This document shows positions 35,486 through 47,504 of a stretch of DNA of 63,597 nt, piece by piece. The position numbers and the translations under genes are program-made. The notes under the pieces were generated by a model, which saw nothing but the letters and a program-made list of their open reading frames with translations, was not told the DNA's origin and did no database searches. The stretch covers positions 1-63,597 of the forward strand of contig KN834794.1 in NCBI GenBank assembly GCA_000827265.1. The letters are read 5' to 3'. Position 1 is the stretch's first letter. Each line of letters starts with the position of its first letter. This DNA is from Collybiopsis luxurians FD-317 M1 (lineage: Eukaryota > Basidiomycota > Agaricomycetes > Agaricales > Omphalotaceae).

Positions 35486-35945
35486 AGAGCGCGCCCTTCC
35501 CTTTTTGTATGTGTCCGCATCATTGTTGCGGATGGATCTTTGCTCATCAGATCATCAGATTTGTATCTGTTGATCCCATGGTTCTAAATCCTTACCGCCG
35601 GCAAGATAAACTGCTTCTTTTTCCATCGGCATGCATAGGCCCAGCCTGGGAAAAGATTGCCGATCTTCGGGTGCCTGAGCAGCTTGCGAGATCAACGACA
35701 CCAATTTGCGGCTTTTCCGGTTGATCCGGTACGGCTAATTCAGCGGGACTCAGAAGAAAAATCACAATTGATTTAACACTTCTTCCTTAACCAAATCTGT
35801 TCGCACTGAAGAGTCGCGAGCTCTCAACCGTGCTGATGTGAGCGGCCGGCACGCAGCTATTGGCAGAAGGATGCGGCAAAAGATGATGCCACATGTTACT
35901 TACCCGCCGCTGCATCTTGATTGATTGCCACATGTTACCTGCTGC

Positions 35946-36087
35946 TGGCATCCTGGTTGTGGTTCGATTATCAGGGATACTCTGCATGCAATGACCCAGC
36001 AGCCGCGAGCATTTGGAATCCTAATTGTGGTTTGATTATCAGGGACACTCAGATCTGCATGCAATGACCCAACAGCTGCGAGCATTT
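35946..36087. repeat. two tandem copies of a ~70-base unit
   Basis: The unit at 35946-36011 recurs at 36016-36087 with small changes; shared blocks are GGTT(C/T)GATTATCAGGGA and CTGCATGCAATGACCCA. It lies in the left arm of the giant element and has no coding role that I can see. Confidence 0.7.
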
Positions 36088-36430
36088 TCTCATCTCAACC
36101 ACAACATGAATGGCCGACAGACTCGCTATTCAAACAGGATTGCTACAGTACGGTAATAGGGCAGTCCTGAAATGGACTGCAAGAATCCGATTATCTAGCT
36201 AGGATAACTATGTACTAAGTAAGTGTAATGTTAAAAGTGTGAGCCGAAGGTAGGGTAAACATTACAATTGTTAGTAGCTCAGTCAACTATATGCAAGCTG
36301 GTGACTCTTAGAGGGCTGACTTTTCGGACTTAGACGTCTGTCTAAGCCATACATCAGAATCGTGATGGTACATTGAATAACAAGCCAATCTAGCCATACT
36401 TCAAGTTAGATTGTAATGAATGATTATTAC

Positions 36431-36700
36431 AAGTTGTACACTTGTTACAAGCCTGTACATTTGTGATAGATCCTACAATTGTGATGAGGTTACAAACATA
36501 TCGGAAGTATACCATAAATAGATTATTACAAGTTGTAAGCCTGTACATTTGTGATGGATCCTACAATTGTGATGAGGTTACAAACATGTTGGAAGTATAC
36601 CATAAATAAGTATTACAAATTGTATATTTGTAACAAGCCTGCACATTTGTGATAGACCCATACATTTGTAATGAAGTTACACTAAATTGTTTACAAGTTG
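36431..36700. repeat. tandem ~90-base units with TTACAA/ACAATTGT motifs
   Basis: About three units follow each other, each with TACAAGTTGTA-like, CCTGTACATTTGTGAT and ATCCTACAATTGTGATGAGG blocks. The first two are nearly identical (36455-36525 and 36540-36607), the third is diverged. Such arrays could be protein-binding sites. The flanks 35490-35945 and 36090-37440 show no gene. Confidence 0.7.
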
Positions 36701-37449
36701 TACTACAAGTCTGCATATTTATGACTGACCCACTGTTTGACAGTGGACTCGTTAACAATTGTAAAGAAGTTAAAAAAACATGTAGGAAATATGCCCAATT
36801 GTAATAGATACTCATTTACAAGTCAAAAATTGTACTGAAGTGTCAAACATGTACTTTGTGATAGAACCAGCCAAATGAATGCGCAATTGTAATGAATGCA
36901 AATGAGCCGAGTCATAATTGCGGTAGGTTATGCCTTGTAAGAGCTTGAACTGCATATGGCTATAAGGAACATGCATGGTAATGACTTAAGGACTTTTATG
37001 TGTTTTCATAAACATGAATTAGATATTGATATCAAACTAAGACACATGAGACCAGTAATGAGCAAGCCAATAATGAACAAGAAAGTCCCAGTGCGAAGAT
37101 ATGTATCAAAGTAAATGCACACTGCATACCCAAAATGCCTTATGTGTTTGAATGGAGATTTTGAACCACAGAATTAAACTAAGACATGCCAGACCAATAA
37201 TGAGAGAGCCAATAATGAACAGAAGAAAGTACAGGTGCAAAAATTTGTATCGAAGTAAATTGGTGTTAGATGGGGTGTCATTTTAAATAGAGAGTCAGAC
37301 AGTGAAATCTCAGACTTAGTAGGACTGTGGACGAGAAGGAGAACAAGAAATATCAAAGATGCTTTTTGAACTAAATGTGATGATACAGTATATGAAGTAC
37401 AAGAGTACTGGCAAGACATGCTCAAGAAATGATAGTCAAAAAATTTCAC

Positions 37450-40103
37450 TCACAGTCCCTGCACTTGGGAAGTAGGCTTGATTACCCTACCAAAGTGAGT
37501 GCTTACAGTTTCAGACCTGTCACTCAGAGCAGCTGGCATGACAACCTGGGGTTGTTCAACAGCTGGAAGGGGAGTCGCCTCTCCTTTTTTCCTCTTAGCG
37601 TCCTTTGGACCATTGTCTGCCCCGGCACCCAGGTAATCTGCCTTCCTCTTCTTCTTTTTTGGTTTCGCTGGTGCAGTAGCTTTGACAGGATTGGCTGTGT
37701 TATCAGAAGACACCATGGGTGCATTAAAACCAGAATTTTTGAGGTTCACATCATTGATTCCAGAGTAGGTATTATTGATGGTGAAATTGGCTGGGAGCGC
37801 AGTTGATGCATCTCCTGTAGGAATGAACTGGTTTGGGGCAGTCACACTGGACGAGACATCAGTTACCTGTAAAGAAATTGCCAGTGAGTGATCAAATATA
37901 GATATCGCTGCAGAGAGTAATGAACATTTGCATTAGGAATAGGAATGCTTGAGGATGTTCCGCTGAAGGCAAGACCTGACTGCGAGAATGGCTGGGCAAA
38001 AGGTTGATTTGTCTGGTTCTGAGACTGTGCAAAGGAGCGACTGGTCTGAGAGAAAGGCTCGCCTGGCTGGAAGAAGGACTGACCCGACTGTGAGTGTCCT
38101 AGCTGGAAAAAAGACTGGCCCACAGGCTGGATGAGGGACTGACCTGATTGCATGAAAGACTGACCCGGGTGGGGGAAGGAGCTCCTGATGGAGCTCAGGC
38201 CTGATCTGACTGCATGAACGGTATGTGGGCAGAAGTATTTTGTGTACTGATGGAAGGATCCATGAAATTTGCCTGGCTGAATGCGTCCCCACTAAATGGC
38301 AGAAAACCTGCTCCAGTTGAGACACCGAACAAATTCTGGGTGGACATGGGTGAGGAATCGAAGGGATGTCCTTGAGCGGGAAAGTGGCCAAAATGGTTTG
38401 CCATTGTACCCCCGGACACAGAAAGGTTGCTTTGAGCAGACATATCACCAAGCTGATCCATGAGAGCATCACCAGTGTGATGATTAGATGTGACGAGCTG
38501 GTCAAATTGAGTAAAATCAAAGCAGAAGCATTTTTGCAAGTCATCTCCAGAAGAATTGTGCAGTTCTTTGTAACTATTGGGCAAATTTCCAAACTGAGTC
38601 AATACTGCATCAATTCCACCGGTCAAGCTGGCCTCAAGACCCTGCAAGTTTGAGATGGAGGACAATGCCTCGAATGAAGAGGAAAAATTTAAATCAAGGA
38701 ATTTGACTCCCAGAGCTTCTATGATCGATGGTGTACCTGAAGGCTCCTTAGAGCATGAAGAGTTATCTGTTTTTGAAGATGCAGCAGTGGACTCCTTCTC
38801 TGAAGAGTCCTCTTCATTGTCGCCAGATTCCTCATTGCCAGATTCCTCATTGCCAGATTCCTCATTGCCAGATTCCTTGCCACTCGATTCCTTATCGCTG
38901 AGGTTGACTGTGGTGGAACTGTCCTTGGGGGAGCTGTCTTTGGTGGAACCGTCCTTCTCGGCCGATACGTCATCAACAAAGATATTCTCAGTATAGAGGT
39001 CCTCAATGGAGGTATTTGTACTGGGGGAATTGGCACCGCCTGCAAGCGGTTCTATGGACTGGTTAAAGAGCAAGTTTGCAAAACATACAGCAGGACTTAC
39101 CGAGAACACTCTGCAAGAATTCTATGAATGGCGCAACCACCTTTTTTGTGTACTCTGGGTATGCCTCTGAGAATGATAAGCTGGCACTGTTTTGTCCTTC
39201 GAGTATACTGTGTGCAAATTAGCTACCCATATCAGTATAGAATCTTCAACACTTACCCCCATACTCAAATTTGGCCTTGGTTCAGTGGGTCTTGTGCTGT
39301 TATCAGGGTGGTAATGCACAAGTCGCCAAGTTTTGCCATTTGCCGTGAAAACATTTTGACCTGAGACAGTAGACTCTTCAAAAACCTGAAATTCCAGTAG
39401 GTCAGACAGAACACACATCAGCTAAGATATGAAATGTACTTGGTTCGATCTTGACCAGTCAAGGGGGCAAATTCATCTCCATCTCCATCGTCTTCCGATT
39501 TTGACTGGAATGCCGCTTTCTCCTGACAAAACAACTCGTGAATTTTCACTTTGGTTTCTTGGTCTGTAGCTTCAAATGCTTGGGCGCGCACCTTATTTTG
39601 AGCTGTCATATGTATGGACTTGGTGATCTTTTGTGCTTTGGTTTCGTGTTCTGAAATAATACATTCGTAAATCTTGTTGACAGTGTCCTTTCCTCTGTTC
39701 TGCTCAAAGACTTCTCATTCTTGGGGGTTTCTCCAGCTCTTCTTTGGTCTATTCACACAAATAGTGACCTTCGGGGAGGCAGTTGAAGTCTTGGTGCAAT
39801 TGTAGAACCACCATTTGACTTTCTATAAATGATATTAGTTCAGAAAACTCGAGAATGAAAGCAGGATGCATGTTCCACACATTTTTATGTGCACATTCTT
39901 TGTCTTCTTCATCGCCGTCGCAGTATCTGTAACTTCTTCTCCCAGGCCCAGGATTGGCTGGGCCATTGTTTGAGCCATTCCACCCATACTTCATGGAAGA
40001 AGTCCTGTACAGCTAACTGTCGTTTTTGGTCTTGCGCAGCTACAAATTTTGGAAGCTGTTGTAGCAGCCACAATCTTTGTTCTTCCGTCGTGAACAGTTT
40101 CAT
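37450..40103 (-). CDS. large cargo protein: W-P N-terminal domain, low-complexity nuclear-type tail
   Basis: From 40103 the reading frame begins MKLFTTEEQRLWLLQQLPKF and continues VWVEWLKQWPSQ. I recall this TxEQ...W...FFxxVWxEWxxxWP pattern from many Agaricomycete hypothetical proteins. Short exons follow (39994-39749; 39609-39418 with NKVRAQAFEATDQETKVKIH; 39418-39122), then a long acidic, Ser-rich exon (39109-38195) that includes four ESGNE repeats. A Gln/Ser/Phe-rich stretch (38153-37920) comes next, and a C-terminal exon ends at 37450 with a nuclear-localisation-like KPKKKKRKADYL and AKRKK. Exon borders after the first are approximate, and I could not prove that every junction is in frame, so it may be damaged. 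A nuclear, DNA- or chromatin-associated role is an inference from the basic clusters and the mobile context. Confidence 0.55.
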
Positions 40104-40544
40104 GGCAGGTTAGAAGAGGGTTGTAGTCGCAAAAAGAAAGGGAGGACTTACCCTCGAAGTGAATTCCTTTTTAATAAATAATTATTAGTAAAATTCCAGC
40201 AGATTACTGGAGAAAAAATGCAGCTAAATCAGGAAATGGCTTCTGTCTCGAATAGGATCACGGGCAAGTCATTCACATCTGCATGAACTAATGTGTTTCA
40301 GCAAGTTTTGGTAGTTTGCTACATGGAAATCTCACCTCACAAGGAAGGATGGCATACCACAGCTGGAAATTGCATTCAATCTATACTTTAAGACAAATCT
40401 AAAGCACTTGAGCTGCACTTGTAATTTGTGAATTTTTGCTATTTTCTCTAAAAAAAAAATTGAAAATTGGTTCCAAGGTTAGCGGGGTTTTTGACAGATA
40501 TTGTTCTTCTTCTTCAATTTCAGCCGCCGTTCTGTCTTCTCTGC

Positions 40545-40650
40545 ATTACAATTTGTGAGTTACTGTCCAGGGGAGGTACATCACAATTTGTGATTTACCG
40601 ACGAGGGCCCATCACAATTGTAATCATAACAGTGGCAGTTGTAACTCACA
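40545..40650. repeat. ACAATTTGTGA/ACAATTGTAA cluster
   Basis: Four motifs (TTACAATTTGTGAG, TCACAATTTGTGAT, TCACAATTGTAATC and GTTGTAAC) are spaced about 30 bases apart in the gap between two minus-strand cargo genes. Confidence 0.6.
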
Positions 40651-40859
40651 TCTCATCTAGACCGAGTATAATGATCTAAACGGTTGTGGCAGCTTAGAAA
40701 CAGTGGTCAAAGAGATCTCAATCACTCACTTGTGCTTTTGCATAGATCAGTGAAAGTTAATGGGTTAGCTTTCACTTGGAAGGGCAGTAAACTGGCTAGT
40801 TATCTTGGGAGATTGAAGTAAATTTATGGTAGTATATATGAAGTCACTTCAAATGCATG

Positions 40860-41379
40860 AACGGACAATTTTCACCAACCCCAATTCTTTGGCCAAATTG
40901 AACTCCACCATCACGTCTTCATAATTACGGAATGCCTGCATGACATTCCCCTTGACCTTATACACTAGCATATGAGCCAAACTCCTGTAACGATTATGTC
41001 AGCTTTGTGAAGGTCTAGCCAATGAGATATGCTTACAGAGAGGAGAAAACACTGACAGCCTGACCCACTGTAACCACATACCAACGGCCCCGATCAAACC
41101 CGTCGCGATTGTAGACTGAAGCGGTTTGGGCGGTAGGAGGAGGAGTGAAGACAGAAGGAATGTCTGACACTGGCTCGCTCATACCATCAAAACTGGGCAT
41201 GCTTGAGGTGAGCAAAGGGAAAGTTGGTTCTTCCAAAGTTTGTCCTTCCATTCCAGTGGCCATAAATTGTACCCCGTTATCTGGAGGATAATAGTGAGAT
41301 GTAAGATGTGACTTTGGAACACAAAAAGACAGTATTTACCTGGCCATGCACAGGTAGAATTGCATGACACAATATGCAT
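40860..41379 (-). CDS. cargo protein with an RNase H1 N-terminal-like region (minus copy)
   Basis: Exon 1 begins at 41379 (MHIVSCNSTCAWP). A second exon (from about 41279) reads NGVQFMATGMEG and, after a Pro/Thr/Ser linker, GFDRGRWYVVTVGQAVSVFSS. A third exon from about 40985 adds MLVYKVKGNVMQAFRNYEDV and EFNLAKELG. WYVVxVGxxxxVFxSW...VxGxxxxxFxxYxxAxxxxxxAxxxG is the pattern of the RNase H1 N-terminal (caulimovirus-VI-like) hybrid-binding domain, which recurs in many Agaricomycete proteins. There is no RNase H catalytic domain. The introns have GT-AG ends. The C-terminal end is not fixed. A similar but different gene lies at 48233-48828. An RNA/DNA-hybrid-binding role is possible but is only inferred. 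Confidence 0.62.
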
Positions 41380-41505
41380 AGCCGAAGCTGAAAAAGTGAG
41401 TTGACTGAGTTCACCTTCATCTACTGGTAATTACAACAGTTACCTTTCAATGAAAGCCTAATACTCAGGTTGGTCAATTTTGACTAAACAGATTGGAGAG
41501 CAACT

Positions 41506-42060
41506 ATGATTGCAGTAAGATCCTCAATGGCCAGAGCCAAGCTGGAATCAGCGTCCCAAGACATATTGCGACTTTTTGAACAAGGTGAAGGTGAGAGTAC
41601 AAAAGCAACTGAATCAATGATGAATTTTCTCACACAGATTCACCATGGACATTACAAACTTTCTCAGCTATTCAATCATGCACTCACTGATTGAGGCCTT
41701 ACTCCAAAGATATCTTCAAACTCGCTCTGTACTACCTATCCCAAATGACAGAATAAATGACAGAAATTTGGATGCATTCTTGTTCAACCAAATTGCCCTC
41801 CTATGGTATCACCATGAGCAAGAGACCTTGCATCAGTTGCGCTTGGTAAGTAATTTGTCTATCTACATCCATTGGGGAGAAATTAATTCATCTATAGGCA
41901 ATAGAGGGATGGGTCAAGGAGAAACATGAGAAAGTGCCAAGTTACGAAGCAGCCCTGCGCAATTTTCATGAACTGGAGGTCAACACGGATGCTTTAGTCA
42001 AGGCAGAATTCATCTGACAGGCCATAGAAGTGGCGAACGCTGTATCTTCTAAGCTAGATT
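41506..42060 (+). pseudogene. unrecognised cargo gene, probably frameshifted
   Basis: A frame from 41506 reads MARAKLESASQDILRLFEQG and HYKLSQLFNHAL, then a second frame (41645-41850) reads IEALLQRYLQTRSVLP and LFNQIALLWYHHEQETL. After a likely intron, AIEGWVKEKHEKVPSYEAA and NFHELEVNTDALVKAEFI follow. The pieces look like one helical protein, but the step between the first two needs a one-base shift and a TGA follows the last. No family was recognised. The rest up to about 42380 shows no further exon. Confidence 0.45.
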
Positions 42061-42383
42061 AGCCCGAGTCTCAACTGAGATCTGAGCATATTCTGCAGAC
42101 TGAGGTCTCATTGAATTCCATCGCAATCTTGGAGAATGAGGCAGAAATCCAGCCCTCCTTGGCTCGACGCACAGGCACGTGACGATGTAGGCCTTCTCAT
42201 TGTCTCATGGAATACCTTAGTATTGGCAAGGAGGGGACTCTAAAAGTAATTTCATCTATGATGCGAGGGGCGCACTGGTCAAATGGCAAATGGGGAAGCC
42301 GACAGTAATTTCAGCTATGAACAAGAACTGATATTTGCTACCTAGTTGTATCGATTCATACAAAGAGATTTACAAAGCTGATT

Positions 42384-44079
42384 TTATTCCTCTATCTCTG
42401 TGTCGCTACCACTGCCATTGGTTTCAGTTAGCTCCCCACTTGATTCCGTCTCCGAACTTTCATCATCCGAGCTTACTATTGTTGCATCTTTCCATACGCT
42501 ATACCCTTTACACCATAGAGGTTGTGTTGGATAGCTCAAAGCAATGGTCGCAATCTCAAACCAATCCTCGAGGTCAGTAAGGTTGAGCTCCACAAGTACC
42601 GGGCCAGGGGAAAGAGATACATAATGGACCCAATCCGCATATCAACTGCGATGCAAGCAGTCATGAAACAGGCTATGCCAATCCGCAGAACCAATGTCCT
42701 TGTGATCTTGTACACATTGCTCAGGCAAAGAATTGCGCAGCATTCCCAGTATTTTCTACTGACAATCTCAGAGTTTATGATATAATGAGATGAGAATTAA
42801 CACGATACCTGGATCTCACAATCCTCTTTCTCTAGGACAGTGAGTATATCATTTCCTTTTATTGGCCAGATCCCGAACCATGCAATCCTGACTTTTTCCC
42901 AGAAGTCCCTTATATTGGATTGAGACAAGGTGGTCATGATTTCATACGCTGGCATGATGTCTTCAAGGAATAGGTGGAGTGATTCTTCTTTTGGGACTGG
43001 CAGAGGATTGGAGGATGACAATGGGTGACAAGGGACAAAGGCTAGATTTCCTTCACTGAGTGTAGAGGATGGATGAGGTTCTCGCCATCTAACAAGGTGT
43101 TGTACTTACAATGTAATTCTGAGCTTGCTCCATACTTCCTGGAATGTACCTTGCAATGATGCACTCGAGTTCTCATCAAAGGTGTCAGACATGATACACA
43201 GGAGGCAGCAATACTTGTAGCCGAAACATCTGGTCGCTATTTTACCATCCTTGGTTGTAATGCCTTCATCAGTAAGTTGTTAATCTTCTCGGCATTCAAT
43301 CCATAGGACTCCTTCGCAATACTGTCACAATTGTAATAACATCCCTTCACAATTGTAGTGATCTTGCAGGCTAGCTTCACAATTGTAATGCAATTGTAAG
43401 TGCCTTCCCTCTCAGTTGTAGTAGTCTTACACACTTTCTCGACAAATACTTCACAATTGTAATGACAGATCAAAGATTAAGCGCTCACAATTACCACAAT
43501 TGAAGATTAAGTGCTGACAATTTGTATTCAATCGATGAAGGTTTTTACAATTTGTACCATGACAATCCGACCTAGATGACAATTGTACATTGCCAGATCC
43601 ACATTGGTTCGTCGATACATAATTCACCAAACTATGACTAGGCATTTTGTAATGATTTAAGGAACTGCTACAACTTCGCATTGCTGGCGAGACCCTTGAA
43701 GTACATATGGAGTCACTATGAGGGGTGATAGTTAAAATTAAAGATGAAGCTGAAGAAACAATCAATAACTTACTGGAAGTAGGGATTTCTTGACACTCTC
43801 ACGACTGCTGGTTTTGTCTCTGCGGGTTCCCCCTTGCATTGACGGGGTATACTTTGGAAATGCATCCATAAATTCTCCTGCGATGCGGCAAAGAAAAGAC
43901 ATCTTTGTGGCAGCATCTCCTCTAACATCTAAATAGATTCCGAGGTGGTGCCACAACCACAATTTTTCAGAACTGTCAAGACCACTACCATTGAACTTTG
44001 GGACTTGAGGTGGATTCTTTAAGAGAAGCAAAAGTTTGTAAAGCGTTAGTGAACAAAACAGATAAAACAAACCACACAA
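42384..44079 (-). CDS. unrecognised minus-strand cargo exons
   Basis: Coding-like blocks appear in this order from 44079: PPQVPKFNGSGLDSSEKLWL with WHHLGIYLDVRGDAATKMSF and IAGEFMDAFPKYTPSM (to 43762), then 43021-42797 with SLHLFLEDIMPAYEIMTTLS, then 42593-42384 with ELNLTDLEDWFEIATIALSY and an acidic Ser-rich tail. They may be one gene or several. I do not recognise a family and could not link the exons, because the gap 43325-43760 is filled with ACAATTGT-type repeats. Confidence 0.4.
43325..43640. repeat. ACAATTGTAA motif array
   Basis: At least eight copies of CACAATTGTA, CAATTGTAA or ACAATTTGTA lie within about 300 bases. The core CAATTG is palindromic. It is the same family of motif as in the other gaps of the element. 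Confidence 0.7.
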
Positions 44080-44757
44080 TTAATGGGCCTAGGAAGTGGG
44101 CACACTGTTGTCAATGACTAAAGATGAATAAGCTGCATTTTTTTAAAACATAATTCAATTCACACTTTTTGAGCGGCAAGCTGAGGGGAAGATCAAGTGA
44201 GAGGTTTCTTAATATCCATTAGTTTTAAGCAAGGCTGAATGAGTTCAATTGTACATTTCTGGCTGCAATATGGGGCAAAGTTCTAGTAGGGGTTTTGACC
44301 TTAATCTTGGTGGGTGTAATAGTTTCAGTCTTGATTGGTTTGTCGAACTGAATTTTAGTAAGTGTAATGATATTGTTGAAGGTGCGGAGGGAAAGTTTTC
44401 AAGGGGAGAGTGCCTGGACTTGACTGAGAGATTATACTACTTGTTAGATGAAACACCAGTAAGCGTACCTTCAGGTCGTCTTCCAATATCATGGTGGTTG
44501 ATGAAGTGTTTGTATGCTGGGGAACTTTGGGCATTGTAATAATGAAAGAAGATGAGACAAAAAATGAAAGCGAAACAGTGATCTTATATTGGAGCTCAGT
44601 GTGACAGTGAGCATTTGGGTGACTGGACTTTTTTAGTCTGTCACTCCTGAACTTTTACTTTTACATAGGGGGCGGACCTGGCTTAGATTAAATTTGAATG
44701 ATGGCATGCTTTTTGCAGTGAAGGAATACCAAAACAAATAAGTCTATTGGCATTACA
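44080..44757. other. unassigned element DNA
   Basis: A plus-strand open frame at 44249-44539 has no recognisable product. Nothing else is supported. Confidence 0.35.
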
Positions 44758-45060
44758 TTAAGTACTAGTGAGCTGAGATGCAGGGGCACTCGTCGCATCA
44801 CAAAGCTCCTGCAATGTTACTATAGTTTTGAGCAGAGTACGAACAATTTCCAGTGAGTTCTCTGCAGCAGACTTAGCCTGTTGGTGCGCATTCACATCAA
44901 GTGGCAATCTGCGAAGCGCCATCAAAGCCTTGAGGAGCTCCAACCGAGCATCAATCAGGAGAATGGTAAGACCTAGACAAAGCATCAATAAGATGAGTAG
45001 ATGAGAAGGGCCCTCGTACATACACTCAGCAGTATCTTCAATTCCACACATTTGGTCGAT
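44758..45060 (-). CDS. small helical cargo protein, unrecognised (partial model)
   Basis: A C-terminal exon (about 44973-44758) reads LTILLIDARLELLKALMALR, LPLDVNAHQQAKSAAENSLE and ends SAPASQLTST. A preceding exon, with a GTATGT donor at about 45023, reads HIDQMCGIEDTAE. The product would be all-helical. The 5' end was not found; candidate upstream pieces at 45588-45779 are unconvincing. No family recognised. Confidence 0.4.
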   Translation of the reverse strand: MDQMCGIEDTAECMYEGPSHLLILLMLCLGLTILLIDARLELLKALMALRRLPLDVNAHQQAKSAAENSLEIVRTLLKTIVTLQELCDATSAPASQLTST

Positions 45061-45979
45061 ATGTGGACCAGGTATCTGGAATAGGTCTTGGTCCTATAAC
45101 TCTCATTCAGGTAAAACATTGAGCCAAGTGGGGGGGACATACACAAATGCTTCTAATTGTTCACCAAAGCTGATCCAGGATGAACGACAAGTGGTCATTC
45201 GAGTTGCTATTGTAGCTCATGTCAAATCATTAAAGCTGCCCAAGTCAAAGATCACTTACTCCGTACTTGACAAGGGTTCATCCGAAGAGACATCTGGTTC
45301 AACAGTTCCATTCATAATTTTAAGCTGGATAGTGTTATATATTGGAGTGAGGGCAAGGAGGGAGAGTATCAAAGTAGAAGTTGACTGAGCCGCCTTTTAA
45401 ATGGAAAGGGCCAAACTATCCGATTTTGCTGAGCAGTGTTTTTTTAACAAAAGTTGTTTGCCCTAGCAGGCATTGTAGGGAACAAACAGATTAGTAGAGC
45501 AATTTTCAGTCAGATTGCAGCTCTCTCACAAGTGTCAGGATACAGGGATGTTTTTAAGGCCAAGATGCACACTTTCTTTCATGAGGCTTACTTTCTGTTC
45601 AGATTATGAGTGAGAACTACAAGAGGACTCACCTTATGGAGGGAATGGGCCATAGCTATGAGTACCGTAGGGAACATCAAGCTCAACGATAGCCAGAGCA
45701 TTTTGCATTCTACTTTCACTAGTTCTTGATATGTGCTTCTTGGTAGCCTAGGGAAGATGGTTTCAAATTTTGGAGTCAATCTACTGATCCAATCTCAAGA
45801 TATAAATTACTGACAAACAGAGTTTATTGAGCCAGTCAGTACCAAGTTCAAATGATGTTAATACTGAATATCCTTACCTTACAGCGAGTATCTGGGATGG
45901 GTATTACACTCTTGCAGGTGCAATTATACTATTATGATGCTTCTGTAACTTCTGCATATTAATGTGGCACAATTTACTC

Positions 45980-46600
45980 TCAAATGCTTGCTCGTCATTG
46001 AGAACATTGGTGAGGAAGCACCTACGGAGGAAGCGGCCCATGTGCCTGGGCACCGTCAGATGCAGCGAGCTCAACAGTAGTCAAAGTATTTATTCACCAA
46101 ATCACACAAATTTTGAATATGTACTCTTGGAGGATCCCAGGAGAGTGACTGCAAAGTTTGGAGTTAATTCATTTACCCAGTCTTTAGATATAAATTACTG
46201 ACGAATGCATTTACCAGACAAGTCAGTTTCAAGTTAGTTTCGAGTCCTGTAGTGTATGTACTACACTCCTACCTCCAATTTCATCTTATTATGAGTGCTG
46301 GCTGCAGGCAAAACACTATCAACAACCTAGACTCCCTTGCATTTATAGCCCCAGAAGATCCACAATGCTGGAGAGGCTTGCTCATCGTCGAGATCTTTGG
46401 TGTCGATTTATGCACAGAGGAAACGGCCTGGGTGTCAGGTCACAGTTGGAAGCAGCGAGCTCAACAACAGTAGGGCATTCTTCAATCAGCCTTCACTGAA
46501 TCTTGGTATGTGAATGTTCACATATGTAAGTACGGTCCCAGTAAAGTATTTTGGAAATTTGAGGTTAAGCTACTCAACCCAATCTGAGTCGCCAGTTTAA
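45980..46600. repeat. diverged tandem duplication of a ~380-base unit
   Basis: The stretch 45980-46200 (TGCTTGCTCGTCATTGAG, GAGGAAGC...GGCCCATG, GCAGCGAGCTCAACAGTAG) recurs at 46375-46480 (GGCTTGCTCATCGTCGAG, GAGGAAAC...GGCCTGGG, GCAGCGAGCTCAACAACAG). The block AGATATAAATTACTGAC also occurs at both 45799 and 46186. The region 45061-46643 has no other supported gene. Confidence 0.55.
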
Positions 46601-46643
46601 CTGTATTTTGTAATGGTTACTGCATTTCCTCTTCTCTTCCCTC

Positions 46644-47298
46644 ATGTCCAGACCCTGTAAATATCACACCGCGGCTCAATATCAGTCTGCCAAGCAAAGA
46701 TACAATGCCAGTTATTATCAGAAGTATGTCATTCCTATTTGAAGTTGCAGATACAGTAATGTCCTCATTATATTAGACACCGCAAGAGCATAGTAAAGAA
46801 GCAACAGAAAAAGTATCGAAGGGATCAACAAAGAGCTGAGAAAGCTGCCATTAAAGAGTCAGTAGATGCATCAATATTTTTCCAAACATTCCTGGCTGCA
46901 TCTCTATCCAGGAAAAAAAAGGCCAGGGAGAGCAAGGTGAAGGAGCGACGCGACTCCAAAAGGTGTGGAAGAATAGTAATCTGTCTCACAAGTGTGAACT
47001 ATTTACTGTTGCAATTAGCTTCCAAAAATTGCCAGCCGGCAAGGCTCTACTAAAAGCTCGTGATATCAAAGTCCAATATCTGAAGCTTGTTCACAACGAT
47101 GTGCCGCTCCAGCTAAAAGAAATTGTTCAACATTATCTAGGTGTTGTCACCGGTTATGTTCAGTGGAAGACAGCTGACCCAGCAGAGGCGGCGAGGCTGC
47201 ATTTCGAAACTCCTCACTCAAAGCTTACAGGCCTTCTGACCGAAGTAGAAGAGTGCTCCAAAGCTGTTCTAAACCAGTGTGGTCCAGGGGAAGAGTGA
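46644..47298 (+). CDS. small basic cargo protein with RPxKYHT motif
   Basis: Three exons (46644-46723, 46777-46962, 47019-47298) join in frame to 181 residues across 53- and 56-base introns. The protein starts MSRPCKYHTAAQYQSAKQRY followed by NASYYQK, then a strongly basic helix RKSIVKKQQKKYRRDQQRAE. I recall the pattern (G)RPxxYHTxEExxxAxRxxxxxYYxxxK...INxxxxxxYR from many Agaricomycete hypothetical proteins, where it may be a DNA-binding module. The C-terminal half (ALLKARDIKVQYLKLVHNDV, then KLTGLLTEVEECSKAVLNQC) is helical and unassigned. No stop interrupts it, so unlike the transposase this cargo gene is intact. Function unknown. Confidence 0.72.
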
Positions 47299-47504
47299 CT
47301 TGAGAGCGACGGGATATGCCAGGAGATTCGACATGGCATTTCATTGTTTGAAGATGTGATATGCTATTCAATGGAAGGACCTGATATTCTGCAAGAGGCT
47401 CACTTTAAAAAGATGCTCAAATTCTACACATATATTAAATGAATATTCAGAGTCCTCGACTTGACAATAATACAGCCAGATCATGTCCCACTGCCTTCAT
47501 GGTT

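Noticed and set aside
36431..36700. CRISPR-like array
   Set aside because: The genome is eukaryotic, the units are diverged along their whole length and there are no distinct spacers.
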